From assembly GCF_037975245.1 (NCBI RefSeq), contig NC_092574.1, forward strand, positions 5,138,713 through 5,202,712: DNA of 64,000 nt, in the 5' to 3' direction. The position numbers and the translations under genes were made by a program. The DNA comes from Apostichopus japonicus. Its lineage: Eukaryota > Echinodermata > Holothuroidea > Aspidochirotida > Stichopodidae. Shown piece after piece: positions 47,613-61,559 of this stretch; position 1 is the first letter of the stretch, and each line of letters starts with the position of its first letter. The notes beneath the pieces are model-generated. The model saw only the letters and a program-made list of their open reading frames with translations. It was not told the DNA's origin and did no database searches.

Positions 47613-50600
47613 GTACCATTGGCAATGCTGATGGCTCGGCTCTGGTAAAACTTGGAAACACAACAGTCATTTGTGGAATCAAAGCAGTAAGTCTGTCAGC
47701 TGGTTTTAAGTCAGATTATGTACTTGCTATTTATTTAGTTCCTCTCCAAAATCGTTCGGTTTTGTGTTATAATTATTACTTTACTACAGAACTTTGAAAA
47801 TTGAGTTTTAGAGTAGAAATTGGAGAAAATGCAGTTAAGTGTGAAACTTTCAGGGACAAAAAGGGGCAGTCAGTTGAGAGGGTAATTCAAATGGCATTAC
47901 GATATTAATGTTAAATTAATGTTCATTAAAGATTAAAATCGAAACAAGTTTCTCTACTTTTTGTAAATTAATGTCCATATATCATCTCAACTTGGAGAAT
48001 AAGTTTCAAGAAACCATTTCTGTTTCTGGTCTTAGAATACATACATACAAACATACACACACACCTATACATATACATACTATACATAGAGCAAGGTATA
48101 TGGGACAAACACCGCGTATATATCGGCGCATTAATTTGAATATATACGCGTATTCTTTCAAATATATGCGTAATTGCGTATATATTAGAAGCCAATCATT
48201 AGGCTAAATATATCCGAATATAAATACGTATTAGTTCGAAAATAAACATGTATTAATTCAAAAATATACACGTATTAGTTCGAGTACTGTATTTACATGT
48301 ATTAAATCATGCTGTTGTCGAAATCAAGTACGTTTGGCCTTTTAAATCTGTGAGAGATGCTAGTTATTGTCTGATTTAATAAGCGTATACGTTCAAATTA
48401 ATACGGGTAAATATTCGTATTAATATGATGATACATTATGGAGTGTTTGTCCCATATGGCTCGCTATATATAAACACGCATACATACATACACACATACA
48501 TAACATTTAAAATACCTGTCTTTCTGATAACATTTTAATTGAAAGGATTTTCTTGTGACTGAAGTTGATTGCTTTGTAGCAAATTTGCTGAAAATCTTTA
48601 TAATAATATATAAGTGGAATACCTCATAGCTTTTTGTATCGTGAAGATGTGAATATTTCAAATTGGGGCATATTTCTTAAATGTATCTGTCAATTTGCCA
48701 ATCATTTATCCACAGAGGAAAAGAATATTTCTACAAAAAGGATACATTTTGATAAAAGTACAGTGAACATTGGCAGCTAATTAAACATTACAAAATGTAA
48801 TACTTCTCAATGACAAATCAACAAGAAGATTATAATAGTCTAAGTAAAGCTTCCAAAGAGCATTTGCCCAGATGACATCACAGACCTCCTACTGTGATCC
48901 AACTTCCTGGAGTAGTTGAAGGTGTTTAGCCTGTCAAAGTAGGGTACATTCAACCAACCATATCTCAAGTTAGGGGCAAGATATTGAGATAGGGTTCTCA
49001 ACTATAGCAGGGTGGAATATTTTTCTCTTCAATATAAGTCTCACATGATGTGTCAATACTTTACGATACTTTCTGTGGTAATTTTAACAATATTATGAGT
49101 TGTACCTGTAGGTCTGTGTGACACTGTCAAGTTGCCTGTAAAGTTAAAAGGAATTAACCTAGGCATCCGTGTGGACAATGATATCCTTTCAGGACCAACT
49201 GACGTATAATATTTCACAGTAATATTGGTACATTTTTTGCTTTTCCTTTAATGCACTTAATAGTTCTAATTGTCAAGTAGACGTCTTTTAATCATACAAA
49301 CTGCTCTATATGCTAAGAGTCAATATTGTTGAGCTTCACATTTGTTTTTAGAATGCATAAATGATTTCAAAGATATTTCCATCTTTTACAAATACAGGAG
49401 TTTTCTGCTCCACTTTTAGATGAACCAACCAAAGGCTATCTAGGTGAGTTTTACAACTTATGGACATTGTTTTATAGAAAGTTTCAGATCATTTTAAACT
49501 ACATCAGACCTTAATCGAAATGTTGCTACTGGGTGAATCCATGCCAAATCAACAGATTTTTGGGTCGATTCCACTTCGACCCTCTCAGAATCGCCTGAAA
49601 TTGGGTATCTTGCCACATGTCTCAAAGGATGAAATTGGACAATAAAACTTTTGAAAACTTTTTGATTGCTAGGATATGGCCCGCCTAGCAACCAAATCCA
49701 GATTGCATTTTAAGAGCCCTAAATTTGTGACAAGTTTGGAGGCATCTTTTGCATAAATGTAAAGTATTTTATGTCTGATATTGCAGATATTGTGGAAAAC
49801 TTGTGACCAGTGATCCTAGCAACCAAAAAGTTTTCAAAAGTTTTATTGCCCATTTTCATCCTTTGAGACATATGGCAAGACACTATTTCAATTTCAGGCG
49901 ATTCCGAGAGGGTCGTAGTGGAGGCCACCACTGTTGATTTGGCATAGATTGACCTTACTGTCAACTCATGCCCCATTGAGTCAATAAATTTAATTACCTG
50001 TTTGATGGATGCAATGATTGCTGCCTAAACTGGCTCTGAACTCAGTCCAACAAAGAAACTACGTTTTGACTATGGTTGAGCGTTTGAGTGTCTTTTGGCA
50101 TGACTGTGTACATACTACATTTAAGCTTGTTTTTAACATCAAAAACCCATAATATCAACCTTAGGACTAAGGGTGTTCTTTATCACATGCATTTTAGCAG
50201 CAGTTTGCATCATTAGGTCACTTATTTGCTTTACATTTACTAATTATGTTTGCCATTGATCAAGCAAAGATGTTCTTTTAGCTGCATCCCATCAATGATA
50301 TGTAATTGACAAGTGTCCATTTCAATCAGTTATGAATTTGAAAGCTGATTTCAATACAAGCTTCATGATCAGTTGATGTTCCTTCCCGAAACCAGTAAAA
50401 ACTAAAGAGCAACTTTGTAACATGGTTTTGAAGAAAGAATGTTTTGTTGCTCATTTCTTTTTTCTTTTCATGTAGTACCTAATGTGGAACTACCCCCTCT
50501 CTGCTCATCTCAGTGTAAATCTGGTCCTCCAGGTGATCAGGCTCAAGTTGTTTCTCAGCTTATTGATAATATTGTCAAGAGGTAAGCTCCAAAAATCAAA

Positions 50601-53600
50601 CTCTTACATTTTAATGTTTTTTTTTTAATGTGATTCCTCCTCAAAATAGTCTGAATATATTTCAAAATATTTATCTTGAAATGGAGTAAACCTTGAAATA
50701 CATTCTTACACATCTGGTCATAGAGGGCCCAGCCTTTAGAATATATTTACTGTTGTCCAGCTCCAGTTCACTACAAATTAAAGCAGCTCTTTGAGATGAT
50801 TTTGGTAAATTTATTGATGCCAGCATTTTAATGTAGTTCATAACTTGCCAAAATATCATTTCAAATAACAGACACAAGTCATGGGGTTTTGAAGTTTCTG
50901 AATTGTCATTTTACATGTATGTGAATGATACACTGATATGAAAATGTGCATTGATGGCAAATCAATTCACTTCTGAATTATTCACTCATTAACCTTAACA
51001 TGATGAAACTTCTTGATTTTGTCTTAAAGTTTGCATAATGACACTCTTATTTTGAGAACAACCTTGTGGGTTTGGAAGACTTGTTGACTAACTGCACAAA
51101 ACTGTTTCACATAATCTTGCGAGTGCCTTAAATTTGAAACTTCAGATTTTACTGCAAACATAAGACAATTTCCAAATTGTTTACACAGATTGATCACACC
51201 AAAGAAATGTCATAGTGTCAAAGATTCAGAATTGTCAGTTTTTTGCCCCCTTTGAAAGGAATATTTGAGATAAATGTAGCTGTTATTGTTGTGATTGTTG
51301 TTTGGGTGACATTCATTAACTATCTTGCTTGCCTGTCAATAATGTCCTCAGCTCAAAACTTATCAACTTGGAGTCTCTTTGCATTGCAGAAGGGACGGTG
51401 AGTACTGTATTATTGTTAAGCATTTGGATTAATTTTATCCTTTAATATATCATGGTATTTGCAGACAGCTAAGACATTCTGTTTGGTTGTTTTTGGTGTT
51501 TTTTGGGTGGTTGACTCTGTCTTTCTGTTGCATCAATTTCACCCAAGATCCTTTCTGTTGTAGGTAAGGGGGAAATTCTTGCTGTGACAAAGAACCTTAA
51601 TCTTCAAATCATGAGGTTGGAAGGATTATCTTTACTGTTCAACTGATATCTGTTGTACAGAGGAAAGTGTTTTTAGGTGTGAAGATCGGAGAGAATAGAT
51701 CTACAAGACAATTTCTATGAGATTACTGCCTTTCTCATATTGTGCTACTTATGTGACTTGTTGTTGTTTACAGATTCAGTAGAAGAATATTTAAAAGCAA
51801 ACATATTGTTGTTTTTCAATGTTTATTGGCGGCTACATGGTTTGCATAAGTGCACATCTACCAGACTAGGGGCACAACGACATAAACCTCTGGGGTGGGG
51901 AGCTTTAACCCCCACCCATAATAATATCAGGGGGATCATCCCCTTACTGGTGGACAGAATATGACCAAAGTCCTGGCACAGAGTACAAAAATATATGACA
52001 TGTATGCAGTGCAACCTGAAATTCTTCAGGAATGTTTCAAAAGTTGCTACAAGTTTATAGCATCATGTTTCATCTGAACACCTTTAATTTTACCCATATT
52101 TTTCAAAAGGGGCAGGACCATCCCTCCCCTTACACATATCTTAGCCTCCCTCCCAGTTCATGAATGGTGGTTGTCCCAACTGCCTGTGCTTATTTTATTA
52201 AGTTATAATTGATCGCAGCAAATCAAACAAATGTAAATCAGCCATATCCCAACATCAAAGAAAGATTTAGGTGTCTCTGATGGATTGTAGAACCATGTTT
52301 TCATAATTAAGATATTATAAATGTTTATCAGTGTCCAGATATTTAGCAGAGATATCAGCTTATGTTTAGCTGACATTAAAAGTTGTCAGTCTATATTTAC
52401 CATTATGTCCAGATGTTAAAGAATCAACATTCTGTTTACACTTAGCACATATCTCAATCGATTCTTTCACAATTCTTACAGCTTTGTTGGGTTTTAAATT
52501 GCGATATGATATGTCTGGATTATGAAGGCAATGTCGTGGATGCTTGCCTACTGTCCCTCCTGGCAGCCCTGAAAAATGGTGAGTTTCGCTTTGTGGTACT
52601 TGCCACTATCATTTTTTTTTGTGCAAGAAGGATTCAGAACTTCATTCAAACTGGAGAATCACTCTAAGTAGAATAAGCAACAATGACATTATCAAACATG
52701 AACATACACAATGGTGACAGTACCAAACAGAAACATACACATTAATGACAGTATCAAACAGAAACATACACAATGATGACAGTATCAAACAGGAACATAC
52801 ACATTCATGACAGTATCAAGCATGAATATACACAATGATGACAGTATCAAACAGGAATATACACATTAATGACAGTATCAAACAGGAACATACACATTAA
52901 TGACAGTATCAAACAGGAACATACACAATGATGACAGTACCAAACAGAAACATACACATTAATGAAAGTATCAAACAGGAATATACACAATGATGAAAGT
53001 ATCAAACAGGACTATAAACAATAAAGACAGTATCAAACAGGAACGTACACATTAATGACAGAATCAAACAGGAACATGCACATAAATGACAGTATAAAAC
53101 ATGAATATACACAATGATAGTATCAAACAGGAATACACACATTAATGAAAGTATCAAACAGGAACATACACAATAATGGCAGTATCAAACATGAACATAC
53201 ACAATGCTGACAGTATCAAACAGGAACATGCACATTAATGACAGTATCAAACAGGAACATGCACATTAATGACAGTATAAAACATGAATATACACAATGA
53301 TGACATCAAACAGGAATACACACATTAATGAAAGTATCAAACAGGAACATACACATTAATGACAGTATCAAACATGAATATACGCAATGATTATAGCATC
53401 AAACAGGAATATACACAATGATGACAGTATCAAACAGGAACATGCACATTAATGACAGTATCAAACAGGAACATGCACAATGATGACAGTATCAAACATG
53501 AATATACACATTAATGACAGTATCAAACAGGAACATACACATTAATGACAGTATCAAACAGGAACATACACATTAATGACAGTTTCAAACATGAACATAC

Positions 53601-56600
53601 ACAATGATGACAGTATCAAACAGGAACATGCACATTAATGACAGTATCAAACAGGAACATGCAGAATGATGACAGTATCAAACATGAATATACACATTAA
53701 TGACAGTATCAAACATGAACATACCCATTAATGAAAGTATCAAACAGGAACATACACATTAATGACAGTATCAAACAGGAACATACACAATGATGACAGT
53801 ATCAAACAGGAACATGCACATTAATGACAGTATAAAACATGAATATACACAATGATGACATTAAACAGGAATACACACATTAATGAAAGTATCAAACAGG
53901 AACATACACATTAATGACAGTATCAAACATGAATATACGCAATGATTATAGCATCAAACAGGAATATACACAATGATGACAGTATCAAACAGCAACATGC
54001 ACAATGATGACAGTATCAACTAGGAACATACACATTAATGACAGTATCAAACATGAATATACACAATGATGACAGTATCAAACAGGAACATACACATTAA
54101 TGACAGTATCAAACAGGAACATACACATTAATGACAGTATCAAACATGAACATGTACAATGATGACAGTATCAAACATGAATATACACATTAATGACAGT
54201 ATCAAACAGGATCATACACAATGATGACAGTATCAAACAGGAACATACACATTAATGACAGTATCAAACAGGAATATACACAATGATGACATTATCAAAC
54301 AGGAACATACACATTAATGACAGTATCAAACAGGAACATGCACATTAATGGCAGTATAAAACATGAATATACACAATGATGACATCAAACAGGAATACAC
54401 ACATTAATGAAAGTACCAAACAGGAACATGCACATTAATGACAGTATCAAACATGAACATACACATTAATGGCAGTATCAAACCGGAACATGCACATTAA
54501 TGGCAGTATCAAACATGAACATACACAATGCTGACAGTATCAAACAGGAACATGCACATTAATGACAGTATCAAACAGGAACATGCACATTAATGACAGT
54601 ATAAAACATGAATATACACAATGATGACATCAAACAGGAATACACACATTAATGAAAGTATCAAACAGGAACATACACATTAATGGCAGTATCAAACATG
54701 AATATACGCAATGATTATAGCATCAAACAGGAATATACACAATGATGACAGTATCAAACAGGAACATGCACATTAATGACAGTATCAAACAGGAACATGC
54801 ACAATGATGACAGTATCAAACATGAATATACACATTAATGACAGTATCAAACAGGAACATACACATTAATGACAGTATCAAACAGGAACATACACATTAA
54901 TGACAGTTTCAAACATGAACATACACAATGATGACAGTATCAAACAGGAACATGCAAATTAATGACAGTATCAAACAGGAACATGCAGAATGATGACAGT
55001 ATCAAACATGAATATACACATTAATGACAGTATCAAACATGAACATACCCATTAATGACAGTATCAAACAGGAACATACACATTAATGACAGTATCAAAC
55101 AGGAACATACACAATGATGACAGTATCAAACAGGAACATGCACATTAATGACAGTATCAAACATGAATATACACAATGATGACATTAAACAGGAATATAC
55201 ACATTAATGAAAGTATCAAACAGGAACATACACATTAATGACAGTATCAAACATGAATATACGCAATGATTAAAGCATCAAACAGGAATATACACAATGA
55301 TGACAGTATCAAACAGGAACATGCACAATGATGACAGTATCAAATAGGAACATACACATTAATGACAGTATCAAACAGGAACATACACAATGATGACAGT
55401 ATCAAACAGGAACATACACATTAATGACAGTATCAAACAGGAACATACACATTAATGACAGTATCAAACATGAACATGTACAATGATGACAGTATCAAAC
55501 ATGAATATACACATAAATGACAGTATCAAACAGGATCATACACAATGATGACAGTATCAAACAGGAACATACACATTAATGACAGTATCAAACAGGAACA
55601 TACACAATGATGACATTATCAAACAGGAACATACACATTAATGACAGTATCAAACAGGAACATGCACATTAATGGCAGTATAAAACATGAATATACACAA
55701 TGATGACATCAAACAGGAATACACACATTAATGAAAGTATCAAACAGGAACATACACATTAATGACAGTATCAAACATGAATATACGCAATGATTATAGC
55801 ATCAAACAGGAATATACACAATGATGACAGTATCAAACAGGAACATGCACAATGATGACAGTATCAAACATGAACATGCACATTACTGACAGTATCAAAC
55901 AGGAACATGTACAATGATGACAGTATCAAACATGAACATGCACAATGATGACAGTATCAAAGAAGAAATGCTGGTCACAAACTGTAGCATTAAACCATTC
56001 GGCAGAAAACAACAAGAAATCTCAGATAAACAATGTATTTGAGAATAGTGATGATATTTTTGTTCAAGTGGGAAGAGATTGATGAAGCATTGGGATACTA
56101 TTCCATAATTGATAGTGACATTTTTGCTGCAGTCTTTGAGATTTTAACAATCACTACCTATTGTTGACTGCCCATCCTTTACTTACCTTCTAAATTAGTG
56201 TTTGAAGATGTTTTGTTTTCTTGGACAACTTACAGAGATCCAACTTAGTACCATGATGACGCAGAAAATTTCAAATTCTGTGATGTTTTGTACTTACTTT
56301 GATGTGAATGCTAAGACTCTTTTGATTGTCAGTATGGTTGTCTCCTTTCACAGTTTTGTTACCCGACGTACGTATCGTTGAAGACAGCGGTCTAGCAGTA
56401 ACATCGGAGAAGAGCACGAATCCTCTCGATCTATCCTCTCACCCAGTGTCTACATCTTTTGTGGTTTTTGATGAGTAGGTTCTTTTTTTAAACATTAAGT
56501 TTGATTTAATATATCCCAATCATTAGTGTACTTTACTTGTGTCTTAGTTTTTTTGTTTATTTTTGTCTGTGCAATTTTATATGAATAATTGTGGTGACAT

Positions 56601-58931
56601 CTGTCTTGACTATGTTACATCATGCATTTTTAAGCTGCAGACAGCTCTGATGTGATACATGTGTTGGTATGTCAGTTCTCTATGGTTTGATAGGTCTTAA
56701 GTGCAGTCAAAAATGATGGGAAAGGAAAACTTCCATTTGAGAGACTATAGAGGCTTTAAGCTAGGCTGAATATGTTAAGGTAGGCTGTCCCCTAGAAACA
56801 AACCTTAGCTTACTCATTAGAAAAGCGTTCATTTTTTTTTCCTTTTAATAAATTTTGCTACATGTGTGGACTGAATAGTAGCCCAGCCTAAAGCATTTAC
56901 ATAAACATTGTAAAATAACTGTTTGGTTATTAGTATCAAGTATATCGCTCATTAAAAGCCGACACTATCTTTACTGACGTTCCATGGCTAATCTTGAGCT
57001 GTGTATTATGCTAATGATGTCAAGCAGTCTTTCCACTTGATGGAAAGTAACCTTAGTAATCATTTTAGTTTGACCTCTCCCCCCCCCCCCCCCCCGTTGC
57101 AATTTCTCTTAATGTAGTAAGACATGGATGATATGTAAAGTAAATTACACTCATGTAAAACAGCAAGTTTGGGTATAAAATATGTATCTCTCCAGTTGAA
57201 TCAAAAACTCTGGGGACATTTTGATAGCAGTTTAAGCATTACCTGTAGTTTATTATTGACTTTTTCAGAATCTGGTGGTCTCCTACAGAATAGTTCAAGA
57301 AGTGATAATGGAAACATGCTTTCTTAATTTAGTCTATGAACTTTGCACCAGTAATAATGAAACATAAGTAAAATCTGCGCATGTTTTGCCAGCATCCACT
57401 TAATATGTGTGATCGTTACATGGTTTGGTCAGATGTTTACTAAGTGTAACATTCAGCTTTTAGTTTTGTGGTTTGATATTACCAGCAATACCATGTCAAT
57501 GTTTGTAGGATGTACTCTGAGATCTGGGATGTAGTTTTCTTTCCTTTTTTTCCCCATCAACATATGGATTTTTGCTGCTGTATGTTAGTTATGATTATCT
57601 TCCTGCTTGCAGGAGGATCTAACATACATACACACATTCACACATACATCTATACACAGAAGGTAGGTGCTATTTGTGAAGAAATCCATCCCATCAGAGA
57701 GGAAGATTTCTTTACAGTTTGTTGTCTAGAAGAAAGTTGTTCTGTAGCTGGTGAATACAAAGTATCCTTTAACTAACTCTTCTCAGCTCAATTTTACTTG
57801 CTGATCCAACAAAGGAAGAGGAAACCATGGCTACTGGTGTGGTTACCATAGTGACAACAGAAGATGGCAACCTATGTGCTGTTCACAAACCAGGTCAGTG
57901 TAAGATTACACCCACTGCCCTCCCTCCTTGTCTCCCCTTCCAATTGTAAGAGTTAAAGCGGGTGAAAAATTTTCTTTTACAAGCTATTAATGGGTACACT
58001 CCGTTGATTATTCAGGGTTATACCTGGGTAGACTTACAGGTAACCACCTGAAATATTTGAATATTTCCCAAATAATGCCTGAAAGTCGCTATGTTAGCTG
58101 CAGGGTGCTTTAATAAAGTTAAATTTTTGAGATAAAAAGTCACAATTTTGAGATAAAAGTCACAATTTGAGATAAAAATGTCACAATTTTGATCTTTGGG
58201 GACACTTCCCCCCCCCCGTCTTATGTCCCTATTAATCCACTGTAGCAGGGAGCTGATTGTGTATGCAATTAAATTTTCCTATCATGCATGTATAGCACAT
58301 ATATGATCTTGGCTTGTTGTACTATGTACATCCACTGTTAATAGTGAGTATAAGGATCCTGTTGAGTAGGTAAAGGTCATAGGTCAAAAGAGGTCAAGGT
58401 CTGAAAACCTTTCAAACATAATAACCTCAATCCAAAGCTTGAATAAAATTCATACTTGACATGTAGCTCCAGCTTGCTGATGATTTGAAGTAGATAATGG
58501 TCTTATCACCTAAAACAGTATCGCTGTTGGATGTTTTCAAGTAAAAGCCCATTCTTAGCCCACTCCTGTTTGGAAGGATACCTTCACACCTAGATTTAGT
58601 TCTACAGCCCTTTCATTACAGATGTAGCTACTTACCTAGTGTATTTTGCACATAACTATGGAAAGAAAAAGTGGAATGTTTGGCTGCGCCGTCAGCTTTA
58701 AACAGAACCAGTTTGGTAAAGAGAAAATACATCATATGGTCATATTCAAATTTAAAACCTTTAAATCTTGTGTAGATGATTTCATTTCAAATTGTTTCAA
58801 TGGCTAATATATTTTAGCCCTTATTTTGTCTTACAGGAGGAAGTCCACTTCCGGTCAATAAAATGCAAGACTGTATAGCAAGGAGTAAGGAGCGAGCAAA
58901 CAAAGTCAGGAAACTGTTGGAAAAGACTTAA
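47613..58931 (+). CDS. EXOSC8: Exosome complex component RRP43 (EXOSC8), eight exons, N-terminus not found
   Basis: Exons: 47613-47686, 49398-49443, 50476-50581, 51352-51397, 52482-52578, 56354-56474, 57787-57893, 58837-58931 (stop TAA). All introns are GT-AG and every phase fits, giving about 229 residues. Landmarks in order: [19 protein letters not shown], a [12 protein letters not shown]-type segment, [72 protein letters not shown] and a basic C-terminal helix ending LLEKT. These match animal EXOSC8, a catalytically inactive RNase PH-like ring subunit of the RNA exosome, acting in nucleus and cytoplasm in 3'-5' RNA processing and decay. Family length is about 276; roughly 40 N-terminal residues are missing. 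Confidence 0.93.
48091..48464. mobile_element. EXOSC8: Small inverted-repeat element in an EXOSC8 intron
   Basis: Ends at 48091-48112 and 48443-48464 are inverted repeats matching at 19 of 22 positions (shared core ATATGGGACAAACAC). The interior is AT-rich, with repeated CGTATTA and TTCGAA motifs. (CATA)n-type microsatellite lies on both sides, so it seems to have entered a microsatellite. No coding sequence. Confidence 0.75.
49535..49950. mobile_element. EXOSC8: Foldback element in an EXOSC8 intron
   Basis: Two arms of about 140 bp, 49535-49678 and about 49808-49950, are inverted copies (shared parts include ATGCCAAATCAACAG, GAATCGCCTGAAATT and AATAAAACTTTTGAAAACTT) with a spacer of about 130 bp. 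The 85-residue minus-strand frame over the right arm is not a gene. RNA from this intron could form a long hairpin. Confidence 0.8.
52680..55965. repeat. EXOSC8: 31-bp minisatellite, about 105 units, with higher-order structure
   Basis: Unit AATGACAGTATCAAACAGGA followed by ACATACACATT, with variants ACAATG for ACATTA, CATGAAT for CAGGAAC, and shortened units lacking GTATC. Rare variant TACGCAATGATTA starts at 53381, 53936, 54705, 55260 and 55784; two pairs are exactly 1,324 bp apart, which shows a large secondary duplication. It fills most of the intron between exons ending at 52578 and starting at 56354. Confidence 0.95.
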
Positions 58932-58959
58932 AGCAGTAAAAGATGATGTCTTTCAGCTG

Positions 58960-59180
58960 TTTCTAGGCTGCAATATGTGTGGCTAGGCTGCAATATGTGT
59001 AGCTATGTGTGGCTAGGCTGCAATATGTGTGGCTAGGCTGCAATATGTGTAGCTAGGCTGCAATATGTGTGGCTAGGCTGCAATATGTGTAGCTATGCTG
59101 CAATATGTGTAGCTAGGCTGCAATATGTGTAGCTAGGCTGCAATATTTGTGGTTAGGCTACAATATGTGTAGCTAGGCAT
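58960..59180 (+). repeat. EXOSC8: 20-bp tandem repeat in the EXOSC8 3' untranslated region
   Basis: Unit CTAGGCTGCAATATGTGTGG or ending in AG, about eleven copies, beginning about 30 bp after the stop codon. It should be part of the mature transcript unless an unseen poly(A) site precedes it. Confidence 0.9.
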
Positions 59181-61559
59181 GTTACCCAGGCAACAAAGTA
59201 ACCACTGCTGAATGGAACAGTGTGATAAGGCAAGAGGTTTTCATGGTAAAGGTCAGACTTGTTGAAATATCAGTATGGGTAATCTGAAGTGTAGCTGTGA
59301 CAGAGGTAACACAAGGTTGGACCACAAAGTGCTAAGGAATTGTTTGATGCATCTAGATGGGATATTGAATTCTAGAATCCAACATTATATGTGTTGAACT
59401 GCTGATTATTAAAGGCTAGTTTCTTTGTCAGGTTCAAATGCAACTAGTTTTTGAAAGACATTCTCTGTGCTATGTAGTGTTATCAAATATCAGAAAATTA
59501 CAAGATTTGTGCCACACTGTAACTACAAATGAACATGCTCATAGCAAGAATGTTTATAAAAACTGTTAAAGTTGGTGAATGTTTATAAACCTTTGAGGTT
59601 GGTGAAGCAGAAAAGGATCTTAAAGTGCTAATGGACAACTAGTGGTTTCGCCTTATTTTCAGTACATTTGCTGTGTTTTGTTCTCATTCAAAATCTGTCG
59701 ATTTTTTGTATTTTTTTTTCATTTCCAAGATATACTTTTGAAGTTTTGACCAATCTGGGAAACTCATTAAGTATGTGCAAACTGTGACGTGGAGTGTTGC
59801 GCTCATCAAATATTCTCCTTTTAGCCCTTAATAAGTTAACTCTAATTACAAGCCAACATATATCATTTGAATGTAATGTTACTCATTTCACAGAAGACAA
59901 TAATTACATTATTCAAACAATTGCATAAGGCCACAAACCTTTGTTAAGTGTCCTTCAAAAAAACAAAGGAATAATGTTACAGAAAATCAGGCAGTCACTT
60001 CCTGTACATCATCAATGTGCATAATTAGTTAGTTGATTCATAAATAAAAGTAGAATTAAGAAAAGACTTGTAACCAGGGAGCACCGGAACATTTTGTTTA
60101 TTCCTTGTGCTATTTTTATGTGCTTTATCTTAAATGATAGCCTAGGGTGCCCTGATGAAAATCTGAAAGGGCTCACTCTCAAATGTTCACACATCCCCCA
60201 CCCCAGGGGGTGGGGAGGGGAAAATTGAGATTATTTAAAGTATGGCATGGTGGGTATCAAATGAAAGGAAATGATACAAGGAATCCATATTTTACAATAC
60301 TGAGAGTGAAAACCCTCAATGCTCTCATATTTCCCATGAATAAGGGGAACCCAGGTAAAGGTCAAAATGGTATTTCATATAATAAATGAATAAAACAAAT
60401 ATTAGATATGACTATAAAATGAAAGGAAAAACCACAAGGAATATTTATCTACATGTTACTATGCTGAAGAGCTGAACCTTTACTGAAAATATTAATCTAC
60501 ACCCACTATTGGCTCGGTTGGGCAACGTTGGGGGAGGGGGACGGGGTGAGGAAAAAACTAAAAACTGAAGTTTATGAAAGTAAGGCAAAAGTGATACTGC
60601 CAAACTTTGTCACATATGCTCACTTTTAGGATGGGGGTGGGGGAGGTGGTGGAAAAATCAGCTAGTTTGCATATATGTAGCCTAATTTTTGAGAATAAAT
60701 GGGTAAGGGAAGCCTGTGTCATTAGAGCCCTCCTTTAGGAGAGGCTCCAATGATAATTATATATCTGTTTCAACATTTACCTCCCAATTCTTCTTAAGTG
60801 TAAATTCAATTTAACTTAAATGAATGGAAATGTGAGTGGCATGGCATTTTCTGAACTAAACTATGTGCCTATTTTACTTAGGTGAAATTGAATTTCTGCT
60901 TAAGTGAAATAGAATTTCACTTAATGAATTTGAATTCAACTTAGGTGAACTTGAATTTTACTTACGTGCAATTTAGGACATGTAAAGGATGGCGATGTGG
61001 AGATTGAACGCGGGTCACGTCACGCAAAAACACAATACAGTATATAGATCTCTCTTTCAAACCAACACCACTAAATCCCTCGTCCATGAACGTTACAAGA
61101 TGGACCGGAACTGTAGACCAATCACTAGACATGTAAATTAGCAAGGTGAATATTCTTCTTTTTTTCTTTCGTTTTTTTTAAAGAAATTTACCTATAGTAA
61201 AATCAGACACCATGGAATGATAAGACGATTCATTCCATGGTCCTGGAATATGAAATGATGGCGCTGTATTATGTTTCTGTCTAAAATTATGTTGTTGATC
61301 ACTTACATGTTGTTCTTTCAACTTATGTTGCTGCCTCAAACCATGTTGTCGTCTTCATTCGCTTCGTTTCAACACATGTTGTTGCCTTAACCAATGCTGT
61401 TGTGTAAAACACTGATGTAAGGAACATACACTATAAATAAACATGAACGAAGATACAAAATATGAGATAACTCGAAAATTCAAGTTAGCCTGGTATTTTA
61501 TTGAATCGTATTGTACAAGAACAGGTAAATAACTGTAATAGACAATATCTATCATAAGA
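59181..61559. other. Gene-free stretch downstream of EXOSC8
   Basis: No gene seen. ATTAAA near 59407 is a possible EXOSC8 poly(A) signal. Positions 60880-60965 hold degenerate repeats of CTTAGGTGAAATTGAATTT. A perfect 11-bp hairpin (CCATGGAATGA and its complement, 61210-61220 and 61230-61240) stands alone. Positions 61430-61540 resemble 19760-19880 and 37060-37180, marking the left edge of the unit of copy E. Confidence 0.45.

Noticed and set aside
49719-49976. 85-residue minus-strand frame
   Set aside because: Lies over one arm of the foldback element in an intron and has no recognisable domain.
52680-55965. CRISPR-like array of short repeats
   Set aside because: Units are contiguous 31-bp repeats without unique spacers, inside a eukaryotic intron.
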